From Calliopsis andreniformis (Eukaryota; Arthropoda; Insecta; Hymenoptera; Andrenidae), in the NCBI RefSeq assembly GCF_051401765.1, contig NW_027480598.1, positions 62,001-126,000 on the forward strand: DNA of 64,000 nt, written 5' to 3'. The position numbers and the translations under genes are program-made. Positions 62,071 to 64,000 of the stretch are shown here, in pieces (the first letter of the stretch is position 1; the number at the start of each line of letters is the position of its first letter). Under the pieces are notes generated by a model. It worked only from the letters and a program-made list of their open reading frames with translations, was not told where the DNA came from and ran no database searches.

Positions 62071-64000
62071 AGCAGATATATCCATACCCAGGCATAGCAA
62101 TAGCCATAGCCATAGCAGCCGGAGCCATAGCCATAGCAGCTATAGCCATAGCCATAATAGCCATAGCCATAGGCATAGCCATAGCAGACATAGCCATAGC
62201 CAAAGCTAATGCAGCCATAGTCATAGCCATAGCAGCCATAGACACAGCAGTAATAGCCATGGCCATAGCAGCCATAGCAGACATAGCCATAGCCAGAGCA
62301 GCCATAGCCATAGCCATAGCAGCCATAGCCATAGCCATAGCACGCATAGCGATAGCCATAGCAGCCATAGCCATAGCCATAGCAGCCATGGACATAGCCA
62401 TAGCCAGAGCAGCCATAGCCATAGCCATAGCAGTTATAGCCATAGCCATAGCAGTTATAGCCATAGCCGTAGCAGCCATAGTCATAGCTATACCAGCCAT
62501 AGACATAGCAGCCATTGCCATAGCAGCCATAGCCATAGCAGCCATGGCCATAGCCATAGCAGTCAAAGTCATAGCCATAGCAGCTATAGCCATACCCAAA
62601 GCAGCCATGGCCATAGCCACAGCAGCCAGAGCCATAGCCATAGCAGGCATAGCCATATCCATAGCAGCCATGGCCATAGCCATAGCCAGAGCAGCCATAG
62701 CCATAGCCATAGCAGCCATAGCCATAGTCGTAGCCATAGCCATTGCCATAGCAGCAATAGCCATAGCCATAGTAGCCATAGCCATAGCCATAGCCATAGT
62801 AGCCACAGCCAAAGCTATTGCAGCCATTGCCATAGCCATAGCAGCCATACCCATAGCCATAGCAGCTATAGCCATAACCATAGTAGCCATAGCCATAGCC
62901 ATAGCCATAGCAGCCATAGCAGCCATAGCCATAGCCATAGCAGCCATAGCCATAGCCATAGTACGCATAGCGATAGCCATTGCAGCCATAGCCATAGCCA
63001 TAGCAGCCATGGCCATAGCCATAGCCAGAGCAGCCATAGCCATAGCCATAGCAGCCATAGCCATAGCCGCAGGCATAGCCATTGCCATTGCAGCATTAGC
63101 GATAGCAATAGCAGGCATAGCCACAGCCATAGCGGCCATAGCAGCCATAGCCGTAGCCATGGCCATAGCCATACCAGCCATGGCGATAGCCATAGCAGCC
63201 AATGCCATAGCCATAGCAGCTTCAGCCATAGCCGTAGCAGCCACAGCCATAGCCATAGCCATAGCAGTCAGAGCCATAACCATAGCAGCTATATCCATAC
63301 CCAGGCATAGCAATAGCCATAGCCATAGCAGCCGGAGCCATAGACATAGCAGCCATAGCAGCCATAGCCATAGCCATCGTAGCCACAGCCAAAGGTATTG
63401 CTGCCATAGCCATAGCCATAGCCCTAGCAACAATAGCCATAGCCATAGCAGCGAGAGCAGTTATAGCCATAGCCATAGTAGCCATAGCCATAGCCACAGC
63501 AGCCATAGCCATAGCCAGAGCAGCCATAGCCGTAGCCATAGCCATAGCCAAAGCATCCATGGCCACGGCCATAGCAGCCTTAGCCATAGCCATAGCAGCC
63601 CTAGACATGGCCAAAGCCATAGCCATAGCAGCCATAGCCATAGCCATAGCAGCCAGAGCCATAGCCATAGCAGCTATAGCCATACCCACAACAGCCTTAG
63701 CCATAGCCATAGCGGCCATAGACCTGACCATAGCCATAGCCATAGCAGCCGTAGCCATAGCCAGAGCAGCCATATCCACAGCCATAGCCATAGCCAAAGC
63801 AGTCATAGCCACGACCATAGCAGCATTGCCATAGCCATAGCAGCCGTAGCCATAGCCATAGCAGCCACAGCTATATCCATAGCAGCCATAGCCATAGCCA
63901 CAGCAGCCAATGCCATAGCCCTAGCAGCCATGGCCATAGCCATAGCCAGAGCAGCCATAGCCATATCCATAGCAGCCATAGCCATAGCCATAGCAGCTAT
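62071..64000. repeat. Right-edge array
   Basis: Continues the same hexamer array to the window edge with no change of character. ACCCAGGCATAG cassettes lie at 62086 and 63299, and 63.33-63.76 kb repeats 58.40-58.83 kb. The array clearly extends beyond base 64000. No gene. Confidence 0.8.

Larger units (their letters stand above)
1..64000. repeat. Giant satellite-like array of ATAGCC hexamers (window-wide)
   Basis: The full window consists of head-to-tail ATAGCC units mixed with a 9-base form, ATAGCAGCC. Frequent variants are GTAGCC, ACAGCC, ATTGCC, ATAACC, ATAGTC, ATAGAC, ATATCC, ATACCC, ATAGGC and TTAGCC. The orientation never flips: GGCTAT runs are absent from the + strand. One 21-bp period (6+6+9) holds 7 A, 3 T, 4 G and 7 C, so the + strand is strongly A- and C-rich. 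No unique island, mobile element, RNA gene or regulatory site is visible anywhere. Known biology: arrays of this size and layered structure are typical of eukaryotic satellite DNA expanded by unequal exchange. The species and chromosomal location cannot be told from sequence alone. An assembly artefact in copy number is possible. Confidence 0.97.

Noticed and set aside
1..64000. CRISPR array
   Set aside because: There are no unique spacers between repeats; the sequence is a continuous degenerate hexamer.
1..64000. Telomere repeat
   Set aside because: GGCTAT is not a telomere motif I know of, the units are too degenerate, and kilobase-scale higher-order duplications are not typical of telomerase-made ends.
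1..64000. tRNA, rRNA, promoters, terminators or replication origin
   Set aside because: No stretch departs from the hexamer array for more than a few bases, so no such element can be recognised.

Overview
The whole window is one uninterrupted tandem-repeat array. Every stretch, from base 1 to base 64000, is built from the hexamer ATAGCC and a 9-base form, ATAGCAGCC, always in the same orientation. A common local rhythm is ATAGCC + ATAGCC + ATAGCAGCC (21 bp), with 15-bp and 27-bp variants. Substitutions occur at all six positions of the hexamer. I see no unique sequence, no transposon insertion, no inverted segment, no RNA gene, no promoter or terminator and no gene I can support. This is what a eukaryotic satellite or very large minisatellite looks like (heterochromatin, a subtelomere or a sex chromosome are possible settings). 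The sequence does not identify the species.

Above the hexamer level the array is a nested patchwork of longer duplications. Left part, 1-15.6 kb: a 4.37-kb tandem duplication (626-5006 and 5007-9372), a second copy of the window's first 943 bases at 9670-10612, and a 2640-bp repeat (10445-11572 and 13085-14212). Centre, 16-34 kb: a 2440-bp tandem duplication with one base difference noticed (19503-24404), flanked by two 3.15-kb blocks about 8.75 kb apart (15975-19129 and 24734-27903), then repeats with periods 914 and 3446. Right-centre, 34.8-52.5 kb: a 2940-bp tandem duplication (41655-47549) and a 1-kb block present at least four times plus a partial fifth. Right end, 52.5-64 kb: more shuffled, with shorter shared segments.

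Very long open frames run through the array, including one of about 21.5 kb on the + strand (34832-56350) and one of about 17.7 kb on the - strand (34804-52479). I do not annotate them as genes. In three of the six frames the repeat codons (ATA/GCC/GCA, AGC/CAT, and ATG/GCT on the - strand) are all at least two substitutions away from any stop codon, and repeat units are multiples of 3. Long open frames are therefore expected without selection. The two other open frames (Gly-Tyr and Leu-Trp on the - strand) contain TAT, TGC or TGG, each one step from a stop, and they stay open only for roughly 60-120 codons, as this explanation predicts.

The most informative structures are the rare places where the 3-base register breaks. 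Only about eight independent kinds are visible. Most are copies of three ancestral events spread by duplication: a 1-base loss giving CAGCCTAGCC, a 2-base loss giving ACCCAGGCATAG, and a 1-base gain giving TAGACAGCC. They work as natural markers for reconstructing how the array grew.
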